The position numbers were made by a program, and so were the translations under genes. A stretch of DNA of 64,000 nt, taken from assembly GCF_011320115.1 (NCBI RefSeq), contig NZ_JAANOZ010000006.1, forward strand, positions 1 to 64,000, in the 5' to 3' direction. Under the pieces are notes generated by a model. It did not search any database. It was not told where the DNA came from and saw only the letters and a list, made by a program, of their open reading frames with translations. Origin of the DNA: Croceibacterium segetis. GTDB taxonomy: Bacteria > Pseudomonadota > Alphaproteobacteria > Sphingomonadales > Sphingomonadaceae. Position 1 is the stretch's first letter; every line of letters starts with the position of its first letter. Shown here in pieces: positions 1-7,452 of this stretch.

Positions 1-310
1 CTTCCTTGTAGAACTTCGGGTACGGCGGCCCGAACATGAACTTGGCAAACCCCTCGCGCAGATCGATGAACCACGTCCCCGTCACATCGAACGGCGCCTT
101 GGGCCGCGGCTTGGCAATGTTCGCCGGGGCGAGCACGCCGAGCTGACCAGGATGCTTCGGGATCATCTTGTCAAATTGCGCGGGCGGGATCGGCGTCGCC
201 GGGCGGTTGACCGCGGGCTGCGCCGGGAGGTCCCCTTCCGCGGGGTATGCGTCCTGGGCGGCCGCGGGAGCCGCGAGCAAGACGCCTAAGCCTATGAGAA
301 TCGAGCGCAC
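1..310 (-). CDS. Exported protein of unknown function (3' part outside window)
   Basis: About 103 N-terminal residues are visible; the rest lies beyond the window edge. A GTG start at 308-310 is preceded by GAGGAG six bases upstream; a TTG at 311-313 is the alternative. The N-terminus is a clear signal peptide (VRSILIGLGVLLAAPAAAQ), followed by a proline-rich stretch and then FDVTGTWFIDLREG. The family was not recognised. It reads on the same strand just downstream of an FAD monooxygenase and an alpha/beta hydrolase, so it may belong to the same catabolic cluster; that is inference from position only. Confidence 0.65.
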   Translation of the reverse strand, partial: MRSILIGLGVLLAAPAAAQDAYPAEGDLPAQPAVNRPATPIPPAQFDKMIPKHPGQLGVLAPANIAKPRPKAPFDVTGTWFIDLREGFAKFMFGPPYPKFYKE

Positions 311-367
311 CAACCTCTCCTCGGACCTATTTGATACTGTCAATTTGGCTCAATGGCGAGACTTTTC

Positions 368-1450
368 TTACAGGCCGAGCTCGAGCAGCCAGCCCTCGAT
401 CACCGCCGCCACCTCGTCGCTGTTGGATTCCAGCTGCAGCGCATGGCCGTTGCCGTGGACGCCCTTGCCCTCCAGCCGCAAGTGCTCGACCCGGCAGCCG
501 GCCTGGGCAAGGAAATCGACCATCGCGTGGTTGTCGGCGGCCATCCAGCTGGCTTCGGCGGTGACGACGACGATCGGCACTTGCGCGAGATTGGGCAGAC
601 GCCGCGCCGGCTCCCTCTGCACCTTGCCGGCGACCAGCCCTTCGCCGGGTGATGGCCGCTCCTCCCATTCGAGCGTGTCGCCTTCGCCGAGCGGTGGGTC
701 GTAAGTGAGCGGGGCGTTGGCGATTCCGTAAGGCAAGGGCCCGCTGAGCGCGGTGAACGGCGGGCCGAGCGGCTCGGCGGCGACCAGCGCCTTGACCAGC
801 TCCGGTCGCGCGTCGGCGATCAGCCAGCCGGGCGGGCCGCCCGCGGAATGGGTCAGGACCACCGCCGGGCCGATCAGGTCGAGCAGCTCGGCGCCGGCGC
901 GCTGGGCATCCTTCTGGCTTTGTACCGGGTCGGCAAGCGTCGGGCCGGTGCCGGCGAGGAAGTGGCGGAACGCCGGATCGTCCACCGTCCCGTCGCCCGG
1001 CCATTTGTCGTGCAGCGGGGCCTGCGGGTAGTTGTCGGCGAAGTCTTCGGGTCGGGTGAACATCTTCTCGAGGAACACAGTCGGCGGCACCCCGCCCATC
1101 TCGCCTTGCACCGCCGGATTGAAAGGCGAGCGGCCGTGCTGCGGGCGGTCGACCACGTAGACCGCCCAGCCGCGACGGACGAACCAGTGGACCCAGCCTT
1201 CGCGGCCGTCCGCCGTGCCGAGGAAATCGGTCCCCTGCCCGCCGCCGCCGTGGACCAGCACGAGCGGCCATTCGTGGCTGAGTTCGCGCGGGATCCAGTA
1301 TTCGACGTATTGCTGCCCGCGCATCACCGGGCCGGCGCTCGGATGCTCGACAATCTCGCCGCCGGTCCACAAGAACCCCTGCGCGGCGAGCTCCAGCGGC
1401 CGCCCGGCGCCGGCGGCGTGGAGATCGGCGGGGCGGTAGCTGCGGGCCAT
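368..1450 (-). CDS. Alpha/beta hydrolase
   Basis: A 360-residue hydrolase. An oxyanion-type HGGGGQGTDF lies near residues 67-76 and the nucleophile elbow HSAGG at 201-205 (Ser202); a C-terminal GNGHAL supplies a likely catalytic His. No signal peptide. The ATG shares its A with the TGA of the upstream FAD monooxygenase (TGATG), so the two are translationally coupled. The pairing of a flavin hydroxylase with a hydrolase suggests degradation of a ring or ester substrate, but the substrate cannot be read from the sequence. The open frame continues upstream to 1831; the coupled ATG at 1450 was chosen because it begins where the neighbour ends. Confidence 0.85.
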   Translation of the reverse strand: MARSYRPADLHAAGAGRPLELAAQGFLWTGGEIVEHPSAGPVMRGQQYVEYWIPRELSHEWPLVLVHGGGGQGTDFLGTADGREGWVHWFVRRGWAVYVVDRPQHGRSPFNPAVQGEMGGVPPTVFLEKMFTRPEDFADNYPQAPLHDKWPGDGTVDDPAFRHFLAGTGPTLADPVQSQKDAQRAGAELLDLIGPAVVLTHSAGGPPGWLIADARPELVKALVAAEPLGPPFTALSGPLPYGIANAPLTYDPPLGEGDTLEWEERPSPGEGLVAGKVQREPARRLPNLAQVPIVVVTAEASWMAADNHAMVDFLAQAGCRVEHLRLEGKGVHGNGHALQLESNSDEVAAVIEGWLLELGL

Positions 1451-2694
1451 CAGTGGATCTGCCCGCGGCGCGCGGCGATATGCGGAACGACCCGCGGGGT
1501 CGGATCGGCGTCCTTCCAGCGCGAGTTCGGCCGCAGAACGTCGCCGATGACCTTGTAAGCGAAGAGCATCAGCATCGCGCCCGAGTCCGGGTCCTCCGAC
1601 AGCGCCTTGATGGCGGCGAGGTCCTTCTGCCGCTGCGCCGGATCGCGTTCCTGCAGCATGCGCTTGTTCTCGGTCGCCGCCGGGCTGACCACGTCCCAGA
1701 AGATCTTGCGCCGTTCGTCGGAGAAGCGGTCGAGGATGGACTCGTCTTCCTCGCCGCGCAGCACCGCGCCGAGCACGTCGGCGAGCACCATCCCGGTCCA
1801 TACGCCCGAGGTCAGTCCGAGCCCGCCGCACGGATTGGTCGCGTGCGCGGCATCACCCGCAAGCAGCACGTGGCCCTTGTGCAGCGTCTCCGCCGCGCGC
1901 TGGTGCAGCATGTACGGGCTCGACGAGACGATCTGGTAGTCCTTGCTGCCGCGCATGAACCATTCGTAGCGCTGGTGGATGCGGTCCTCGTAAGCCTCCA
2001 GCGGGAGCGAGGAGTCCTCCATGTAAGTGCAGCGCCACAGGCCCTCGCGGTCGAGCTGGGCGATCACCGCCATGTTGACCGGGTCGCAGACGAAGTTCGC
2101 CTGCTGGTAGCCGAGCCGGGTGAAGTCGAACTTCACGTTGGTGGCGACGAAGCGCTCGGGCCAGGTGTGGCCCTCGAAAGCGATGCCGGCGAGCTTGCGC
2201 ACCGTGCTGCGCGCGCCGTCGGCACCGATCAGCCACGTGGCGCGGAACTGCTGCTCGCCTTCCTCGCCGCGGGTGGTGATGGTCACGCCGCCGGGGCCAT
2301 CCTCCAGCGCGACGACCTCGTGGTTGAACAGCACCTCGACCCCGAGCCTTATCGCATGCTCCATCGCCACCCGGGCGACGTCGTGCTGGCCGGCGTGGAG
2401 CTGGTAGTCGTAGGGGATGCCCTCGATCGGCTCCGTGGTGACGACCGAAGAGTAGTTGAACTCGGGCACGTGGGTGCCGAAGGTGCGGTTCTGGAAGCCG
2501 ATCTCGTTGAGCTCGTCGAGCAGGCCGAGCTCCTCGAGGATGATCAGCGTCGAGGGGAAATAGACCGCGGCGCGCGGGGAATTGACGATCGCCGGCTCCT
2601 GCTCGAGCACCGTCACTTTCGCCCCGGTCTGGGCCAGCGCGAGCGCAGTGAGCATTCCCACCGGCCCGGCGCCGACCACGATCACATCCTTCAT
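1450..2694 (-). CDS. FAD-dependent aromatic-type monooxygenase
   Basis: A 414-residue flavin monooxygenase of the PheA/TfdB/MhpA type (FAD_binding_3). The Rossmann dinucleotide motif GAGPVG is at residues 8-13, the DG motif as GADGARSTVRK near 156, and the second FAD-binding motif as AGDAAHATNPCGGLG near 280. Family members use NAD(P)H and O2 to hydroxylate phenolic or related rings in the cytoplasm. It is first in a coupled pair with the alpha/beta hydrolase. The C-terminal thioredoxin-like extension of the ~600-residue phenol hydroxylases is absent. Confidence 0.85.
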   Translation of the reverse strand: MKDVIVVGAGPVGMLTALALAQTGAKVTVLEQEPAIVNSPRAAVYFPSTLIILEELGLLDELNEIGFQNRTFGTHVPEFNYSSVVTTEPIEGIPYDYQLHAGQHDVARVAMEHAIRLGVEVLFNHEVVALEDGPGGVTITTRGEEGEQQFRATWLIGADGARSTVRKLAGIAFEGHTWPERFVATNVKFDFTRLGYQQANFVCDPVNMAVIAQLDREGLWRCTYMEDSSLPLEAYEDRIHQRYEWFMRGSKDYQIVSSSPYMLHQRAAETLHKGHVLLAGDAAHATNPCGGLGLTSGVWTGMVLADVLGAVLRGEEDESILDRFSDERRKIFWDVVSPAATENKRMLQERDPAQRQKDLAAIKALSEDPDSGAMLMLFAYKVIGDVLRPNSRWKDADPTPRVVPHIAARRGQIH

Positions 2695-2751
2695 TTCGGC
2701 CCTCTCCTTATGCGGGCCGTCCTATCGGCTCTTTTGGGTCTCGCAAAGTGG

Positions 2752-3234
2752 TCAGCGCAGCGAGAGCGCCATGCGCAAGTGCTCGCTCAGGCGCGGCAGC
2801 GCGTCCTCGGCGAGCTGGCGGGTGAGCGGATCGCCGGTTCGCCGCTGCTCGGCGTACTTGATGAAGGCCTTGCGATGCTGCTTGATCATCGCGGTGAGGA
2901 AGGCCTCGTCGAACTCGGGCCCCGAGAGCCGCAGCAGCCGGCGGCGCAAGTGCTGGGCCTCGGCGGTCATCCCGCGCGGGATGCCGATCCGCGAGGCGCG
3001 CGCGGCGGCGATCGCCTGCACCCGCGCGGCCGAGTGATCGCGGACCAGCGTGGCCGCGAAGTCGCGCACCGCCGGCGAGACGGCGCGCTGGCTCGCCAGC
3101 GTGGCGTTCGCGATCTCGCCGTTGTCGCTCTTGATCGCGTCCATCACGAAGAACGAGGTCCGCTCGGCCAGCGCGGGGGAGGCCGCCGAGAGTGCGGCGG
3201 CGAGCGCCAGCGCGGCGGGCACGAGCTTGGGCAT
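2752..3234 (-). CDS. DUF4142 periplasmic protein
   Basis: A 160-residue protein with a signal peptide (residues 1-23, ending SPALA), then an all-helical domain of the DUF4142 family, a ferritin-like four-helix bundle. Typical features are FAATLVRDHSAAR and a late helix with IKQHRKAFIKYAEQ. DUF4142 proteins are exported and often appear in stress or envelope contexts; biochemical function is not established. It stands alone between the monooxygenase pair and a divergent small gene. Confidence 0.8.
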   Translation of the reverse strand: MPKLVPAALALAAALSAASPALAERTSFFVMDAIKSDNGEIANATLASQRAVSPAVRDFAATLVRDHSAARVQAIAAARASRIGIPRGMTAEAQHLRRRLLRLSGPEFDEAFLTAMIKQHRKAFIKYAEQRRTGDPLTRQLAEDALPRLSEHLRMALSLR

Positions 3235-3503
3235 GGCGCGACTCCTGAAGGGGAACGGCCATCCAACCCTTTCGCCGCGGCCGCGTTCCGCCGCGGAACT
3301 TGCGCCATGTTAAAAGATTCCGCGAACCGAGGGAACCGAGCGGACAGCCCCGCGGTTACCGATTGACCGCGCGGCGACCCCTACCCCCTCCCCCGTCGCC
3401 GCGCGGCGACAATCGAAAGACGTCGGACGCGCGGAATTTCGTCACCGCGGCCCGGGGTGCCAAGCGAGCTCGGGGCCGCTCGCGCAACGAGTCGAGTGCC
3501 AGG

Positions 3504-3722
3504 GTGGTGACAAGGAAGCGTAAGGGCGATGCGGACGCCGCTCGCGAAGCGGTCTGCGAACTTCAGGAAAGCCTCGACAGCGCCAGGCGGCTGATCGGGC
3601 GAACCCGCTTCCTGCTCGCCGGCGACGCGCTGATCGCCGAGGAAGCGCTGATCACCGCCGCAGAGGCTCAGGCGACCTCGCCGGCCACTTCCGAAACGGT
3701 CCAGAACCCCTCCGGCGAATAG
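3504..3722 (+). CDS. Possible small helical protein
   Basis: A possible 72-residue protein starting at GTG 3504 (or 3507) after a weak AGGG. Third codon positions are strongly G/C as in neighbouring genes, and the sequence forms a charged helix (AAREAVCELQESLDSARR) followed by another (GDALIAEEALITAAEAQ). Its last 55 bases overlap the 3' end of the convergent gene at 3668-3919. No family was recognised. The longer frame from 3300 is arginine-rich and unlikely to be coding. Confidence 0.35.
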   Translation: MVTRKRKGDADAAREAVCELQESLDSARRLIGRTRFLLAGDALIAEEALITAAEAQATSPATSETVQNPSGE

Positions 3723-3919
3723 CTCAGGCTGGCGAGCGGCACGCCGTCTTCGAGCAAGGTGGCCGGGCGCCCGTCCTTGACGATGCGCTGCGCGGTGACG
3801 AACGCGCCTGCGCGGTCCGACGCCTCGAGCTCGACGCTGACCGCGCCGTTCCCGAACGCCAGCGCGTAGCGCCCGGCCAGTCGGCGATCCACCCGACCCA
3901 TGCTCATGTCCCACTCCAT
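3668..3919 (-). CDS. Small uncharacterised protein
   Basis: An 83-residue frame with alternating beta-like hydrophobic pattern (YALAFGNGAVSVELEASD, then LLEDGVPLASLSYSPEGFW). No signal peptide or membrane segment. Met5 (start 3907) may be the true start because a GGAG sits six bases before it; the first ATG has no clear ribosome site. It overlaps the 3' end of the small convergent frame ending at 3722 by 55 bases. Function not recognised. Confidence 0.6.
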   Translation of the reverse strand: MEWDMSMGRVDRRLAGRYALAFGNGAVSVELEASDRAGAFVTAQRIVKDGRPATLLEDGVPLASLSYSPEGFWTVSEVAGEVA

Positions 3920-4414
3920 CTTCGTCCCGGGTCGCCTCGGCAGGGCGACCGGTTCGAAGAGTCCTTTATACTCGCAACATGTCGCCCCCGTGAATCATCT
4001 CGGTGATCGGTTCCACGCCTCGGCCCGGATTCCGAACGGCTTGCCGCACCACCGCCGGGTGACACTTTTCGGACCCTGTCACCCATGTGTCGCCCGGCAA
4101 ACCCGCGGAAGTCCTGGGTTTTTGCCCCGGGCGACGGGTGACACTTCTCCAACCCGAAACGCCGCCGAGCGCGCCATGCGCCGATCGGCAAGCGAGCGGC
4201 GCGAACGGCGATTCGCCAGCCTGGCCCGGGCCCGTCGACGAGAGTCGCGCGGGACTGTTCCAGACTCGCGGCGTGTAGGAAACGGTTCTTCCGCGCGCCG
4301 CGCATTTTGATGGAAAATCCGCCGCGCGGCGCGCCTCCGCATCGGCCCGATCCTGAGGGCAGGACGGCGAACGGCCGCTTGCCGCACCCGGGCGCGATGC
4401 GCCAGGGTGGCGCC
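3920..4414. other. Gene-free interval with palindromic element
   Basis: About 495 bases with no convincing gene. Long frames on the minus strand here are arginine/proline-rich and cross the palindrome, so they are treated as noncoding. The centre holds the repeat element at 4057-4155. Upstream promoter signals for the 3919 and 4415 genes presumably lie at either end but no clear -35/-10 pair could be picked. Confidence 0.6.
4057..4155. repeat. Tripartite palindromic repeat element
   Basis: GGGTGACA at 4057-4064 and again at 4136-4143 are both complementary to TGTCACCC at 4077-4084. A second arm pair, GTCGCCCGG (4089-4097) and CCGGGCGAC (4127-4135), is perfect over 9 bases, and GGCAAA/TTTGCC continue inward. 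The arms 4077-4104 and 4116-4143 thus form one long stem with small bulges. The 20 bases beginning at 4057 recur at 4136 with three mismatches. This is directly visible; identity as a dispersed REP-like element is inference. Confidence 0.7.
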
Positions 4415-4609
4415 ATGCCCCGCCCCAGGTCCAACGTGATTCCCTTCCGCCCGCGTCCCCGGCGATGGACCAGGCCGGAGGACTACGGCGGCGGCGGGGG
4501 CCCGCCGCGCCCGCCCAAAGGCCCCAAGCGCGACTGGACCAGGCTCGCCGCCTGGGCGCTGATCGCGGCGTTGGTGGCGGGGACGGCGGCCTACAGCCTG
4601 TGGGGGTGA
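4415..4609 (+). CDS. Small single-pass membrane protein with NVIPF motif
   Basis: A 64-residue protein: arginine/proline-rich N-terminus containing SNVIPFRPRPRR, a glycine/proline linker, then one transmembrane helix (about 44-62, WALIAALVAGTAAYSLW) at the very C-terminus. Start ATG 4415 follows AGGGTGG; the open frame upstream to 4307 is not protein-like. The N-terminus resembles that of the membrane-anchored nuclease at 6110 (GNVVPFRR), suggesting a shared cytoplasmic motif. No function is recognised. Confidence 0.65.
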   Translation: MPRPRSNVIPFRPRPRRWTRPEDYGGGGGPPRPPKGPKRDWTRLAAWALIAALVAGTAAYSLWG

Positions 4610-4621
4610 GCCGGGCGCGCC

Positions 4622-5044
4622 TCAGCGCTCGGCAAAGGCCTGCTTCGAAGCCGCCATGGCATCGAGCGCGGCGGAGCTGCGCAGCACGACCTGCCAGCCG
4701 TGCGGCCCGCCCTCGCGCCACAGGTCGCTGATCCAGTAGCGGCCGGAAAGGTCGTGCTCGCCCCTCTGCGCCACCTGCGTCCACACCGCGTCCATTGCCG
4801 CGACGCGCGGCGGGCCGGCGGAAATCTCCCGCACCAGCGGATCGGCGAAAGTGCACGATTGCGCGACGTAGCCGCCGATCGCCACCTCGAGCCAGGTCGC
4901 CCGCTCCATCGCCTGCCCGGCGAAGGCCGCGCCGACGAGCGCGTAGTCCGGCGCCATGAACGGCTCGAGCGCCGCGCGGTCCTGCGCGATCCACGCGTCC
5001 ATCCATTGCTGCGCGAGGGCGGGGATCCGGGTGAGGTCGGCCAT
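4622..5044 (-). CDS. NTF2/SnoaL-like (DUF4440) protein
   Basis: A 140-residue cone-fold protein of the NTF2-like superfamily: N-terminal helix ALAQQWMDAWIAQDRAALEPF, central strands and a C-terminal YWISDLWREGGPHGWQVVLR. Such proteins serve as small-molecule binding scaffolds, enzymes or dimerisation modules; the pocket residues here do not point to a known enzyme. No signal peptide. It is convergent with the small membrane protein at 4415, 12 bases apart, and shows no operon partner. Confidence 0.75.
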   Translation of the reverse strand: MADLTRIPALAQQWMDAWIAQDRAALEPFMAPDYALVGAAFAGQAMERATWLEVAIGGYVAQSCTFADPLVREISAGPPRVAAMDAVWTQVAQRGEHDLSGRYWISDLWREGGPHGWQVVLRSSAALDAMAASKQAFAER

Positions 5045-5124
5045 CGGCGGAGGGTGGACCGTGGCGGGGCGAAGTCAAGCGGGAGCGCGCGCCCCGGTTC
5101 AGGCGCCGCCGCGCCCGTCCGCCG

Positions 5125-5418
5125 CTACTTCGCGGCCGGAGAGGCCTTCGCCGCCGGCTTGGGGGTCGCCGGCACGTCGGTCATCGTGACGGTCGGCACC
5201 GTGACCTTGACGCCGGGTGCGTTGGGGTCGGTGACGATGAACGTGCCGCCGCTCTCGTCCTTGACGTCGACCTTGTCGACCATGCGGGTGTTCGGCGGCG
5301 GCGCCGGGGCGGCGAAGAAGCCCGTCGCCCACAAGACCGCCGCGGCGGTGGCCAGCACCACGACGATCACCACGAACAGGGTGCGCGGGTTGTAGGTTCC
5401 CCTCGGTTGATCGGCCAT
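5125..5418 (-). CDS. Small membrane-anchored periplasmic protein
   Basis: A 97-residue protein with one N-terminal membrane helix (about 13-35, TLFVVIVVVLATAAAVLWATGFF), a proline-rich linker, a beta-rich segment (KVDVKDESGGTFIVTDPN) and a PAAKASPAAK tail. The start ATG at 5418 follows GGGAGAGACGAG. No conserved family was recognised. Divergent from the SLATT-like gene at 5602. Confidence 0.7.
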   Translation of the reverse strand: MADQPRGTYNPRTLFVVIVVVLATAAAVLWATGFFAAPAPPPNTRMVDKVDVKDESGGTFIVTDPNAPGVKVTVPTVTMTDVPATPKPAAKASPAAK

Positions 5419-5601
5419 CTCGTCTCTCCCATCGGTGCCCGCACCGGCGGGCGTTGAGAAGGCCGATCTCGCCCCAAGAGGGGCGCCGGCGCCATGCGGG
5501 AATGTACGAAGGGCGGCGGGACTATTGGCGGTGACCGATCCGGCGGGTTAGAATGCCCCTGCCGCGGCGCGACGCGGGGGGAAAGCACGGAGGGGGGAGC
5601 C

Positions 5602-6057
5602 ATGGCCGATGCCGACACGGGCGCGGAGCTCGATGCCCTGATCGCCGATTGCCGGGAAAAGGCCAAGCGCTCGCACGCGATGGGCCGGCGCTATTACTTC
5701 TGGGGCTATGCGATCATGCTCGCCTCGCTGGTCGGCAGCATCGGCGCGGGCGTGCTCGCGCTCGCCAGCGGGGTCGACCGCGCGGTGGTCGGGGTCGTCG
5801 CGCTGATCCCGGCATTCGCGGCGACCGTGGCCGGGCAATTGCGGCTGGTCGAGAAGTCGAACTGGTTCTACCGCCGCCGGCGCGAGCTGGAGGCGCTCAC
5901 CCGCCGCGTGACGACCGCCCGCCTGCGCGCGGCGGACCTCGCCACGCTGGAGGCGTGCTACGGCGAGCTCTCCGCCATCGACAAGGCCATGGGCGACCAG
6001 TGGGAGGAGAAGCTGGCCTTCGACTTCACCGCGCAGGCGAAGGCGGAGCAAGCGTAA
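5602..6057 (+). CDS. Two-helix membrane protein, SLATT/DUF4231-like
   Basis: A 151-residue protein. A charged N-terminal helix (LIADCREKAKRSHAMGRRYY) leads to two membrane helices (about 33-55 and 61-79) and then EKSNWFYRRRRELEALTRRV and a long amphipathic C-terminal helix. This helix, 2TM, helix plan with a conserved Trp/Arg stretch after the second helix matches the SLATT/DUF4231 group, whose members are often membrane effectors of nucleotide-signalling immunity. No cyclase or SLOG partner is adjacent, so a defence role is only possible. Start chosen at ATG 5602 after AGGGGGGAG. Confidence 0.6.
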   Translation: MADADTGAELDALIADCREKAKRSHAMGRRYYFWGYAIMLASLVGSIGAGVLALASGVDRAVVGVVALIPAFAATVAGQLRLVEKSNWFYRRRRELEALTRRVTTARLRAADLATLEACYGELSAIDKAMGDQWEEKLAFDFTAQAKAEQA

Positions 6058-6109
6058 GGGGGGCTGGGCGCTCGCCCTTTAATCGTCTGGTGACCGGCCC
6101 GCGCGCACT

Positions 6110-6703
6110 ATGCGCGGCATGGCCCGTCACCGCGGCAATGTCGTTCCCTTTCGCAGGCCGTTCAGGGCGGTGCCGCTGCGCGCGGTCGTCAACCGTCCGC
6201 GCCGACCGCGCGGGAAGTTCGGGATTACGGCGATCATGGTCGCGCTGCCGCTGGCGACGTTCACGGCGGTGTTCCTGTTCGGCATTCCCGGCGCAGGCGG
6301 GGTCACGCTGCCGGCCCCGCACCGCGCCGCCGCTCACGACAGCGAGACCGCCTATTTCGACCGCTGCAACGGACCGGTGCGAGTGAACTGCGTCGTCGAC
6401 GGCGACACCTTCTGGTACGGCGGCGAGAAGATCCGCATCGCCGACATCAACGCCCCCGAGGTGAGCGAGCCCGACTGCGCCAGCGAGGCCGCGCTCGGCG
6501 CGCGGGCGACCGACCGCCTGCTCGCGCTGCTCAACCAGGGGCCCTTCACGCTCGCGGCCAACAACGACGGCAGCGGGCGCGCCTACGACAAGTATGGCCG
6601 CTCGTTGCGCGTCGTCACCCGCGCCGGCGCGAGCCTGGGCGAGACGCTGGTGGACGAAGGGCTGGCGGAGGAGTGGAAGGGGTATCGCGGGAGTTGGTGT
6701 TAG
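6110..6703 (+). CDS. Membrane-anchored thermonuclease (SNase-like) protein
   Basis: A 197-residue protein. A basic N-terminus (GNVVPFRRPFR) precedes a membrane helix (about 37-58) and an SNase domain (about 84-197), probably periplasmic. Residues matching the S. aureus nuclease active site are visible: Asp97/Asp99 in VVDGDTFW, Arg109 and Asp112 in KIRIADINAPE, Glu117, and Arg164 in DKYGRSL. SNases cut DNA and RNA with Ca2+. The stop overlaps by four bases the end of the convergent Excalibur gene. Met4 (6119) is an alternative start; neither has a good ribosome site. A shortened paralogue lies at 62987. Confidence 0.85.
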   Translation: MRGMARHRGNVVPFRRPFRAVPLRAVVNRPRRPRGKFGITAIMVALPLATFTAVFLFGIPGAGGVTLPAPHRAAAHDSETAYFDRCNGPVRVNCVVDGDTFWYGGEKIRIADINAPEVSEPDCASEAALGARATDRLLALLNQGPFTLAANNDGSGRAYDKYGRSLRVVTRAGASLGETLVDEGLAEEWKGYRGSWC

Positions 6704-7011
6704 CGGCCGTGATAGGGCTCGCAGGCGATGCCGTCACCGTCACCATCGAGCTCGAAGCGATATCCGGGTTCTCCCTCCTCGATGGGCGCTGCGCCAGCCC
6801 GCCATGCGGCAGCGCAGTTGGGGTAATAGCTGCTCCGGGTTGCTGGCGACGCGACCGCGACATAGTCCTTCGACCACGGGTTGTCGGCGGACATATGCCG
6901 CTCCGGTGCGCCGGCCATCGCCAGGGCCGCCGCATCGCCGAGCAGCCCGAACCGGGCGAGCACCAACGCGCCAACCAGCAGGCCCGCACCGAATTTTAGC
7001 ACGCGCAACAT
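6700..7011 (-). CDS. Excalibur-domain calcium-binding membrane protein
   Basis: A 103-residue protein with an N-terminal hydrophobic helix (residues 7-25, signal anchor) and a C-terminal Excalibur motif: YYPNCAAAWRAGAAP followed by LDGDGDGIACE, an EF-hand-like Ca2+ loop closed by two cysteines. Excalibur domains are frequently fused to or found beside SNase domains. Here it is convergent with the membrane-anchored SNase, overlapping by four bases at the stops. Both proteins would face the periplasm, so cooperation is plausible but inferred. Confidence 0.85.
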   Translation of the reverse strand: MLRVLKFGAGLLVGALVLARFGLLGDAAALAMAGAPERHMSADNPWSKDYVAVASPATRSSYYPNCAAAWRAGAAPIEEGEPGYRFELDGDGDGIACEPYHGR

Positions 7012-7198
7012 GCCCGCGATTGTCGCAGGTGAAGGTTAGGATGGAGTGAAGAGGTCTGATGCCAATTCGCCGTACGGATGAATTGGGCAGGATGTCCCGG
7101 AGTTCCGGCGCTGCTGCCTCGCCTCCGGCCGGTTTGACCTTTGGCCAGCGTTGCTTCCGACGGCGCGGAGCGGCGGGATTATAGGCGGTGAAAGAAGA

Positions 7199-7441
7199 CT
7201 AGAACTTGCGTTGGAAGCGCACTCGCCGTGAGTCCTTCACGAGAAAGGTCTCATATGCTGTGTCGCGCATGGCGGAACGCACAGGACCGGTGCCGTCTAC
7301 GACATTGGCCCAGTATTGGGGTTGAAGTGCGCTGGCGGGCAGCTTCGCCCCAATCAGGGCCTCGATCTTGTGGAACGACAGCTCGAACTCTCTCAGGGTT
7401 TGCTGACGGCAATAGTTGGCAAGGGGATCGAACTTGGCCAT
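7199..7441 (-). CDS. DUF7662 domain protein
   Basis: An 80-residue protein: MAKFDPLANYCRQQ, then EFELSFHKIEALIGAKLPASA, WANVVDG and a C-terminal FLVKDSRRVRFQRKF. This matches the small DUF7662 module (as I recall the family), often found in or beside restriction and defence-type genes; its function is unknown. The ATG at 7441 has GGAG five bases upstream, so the reading frame was chosen there although it stays open to 7537. It lies directly downstream of the AIPR remnant and ends 187 bases from the Excalibur gene. Confidence 0.65.
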   Translation of the reverse strand: MAKFDPLANYCRQQTLREFELSFHKIEALIGAKLPASALQPQYWANVVDGTGPVRSAMRDTAYETFLVKDSRRVRFQRKF

Positions 7442-7452
7442 CTCGGCTCCAC

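Noticed and set aside
1453-3366. 637-codon plus-strand open frame
   Set aside because: Antisense to the FAD monooxygenase and hydrolase genes; composition is Arg/His/Val-rich, typical of a high-GC shadow frame, and it has no domain features.
3300-3506. Upstream part of the frame ending at 3722
   Set aside because: Arg- and Pro-rich with no hydrophobic core and no ribosome site; likely noncoding. The part from 3504 is kept as a weak candidate.
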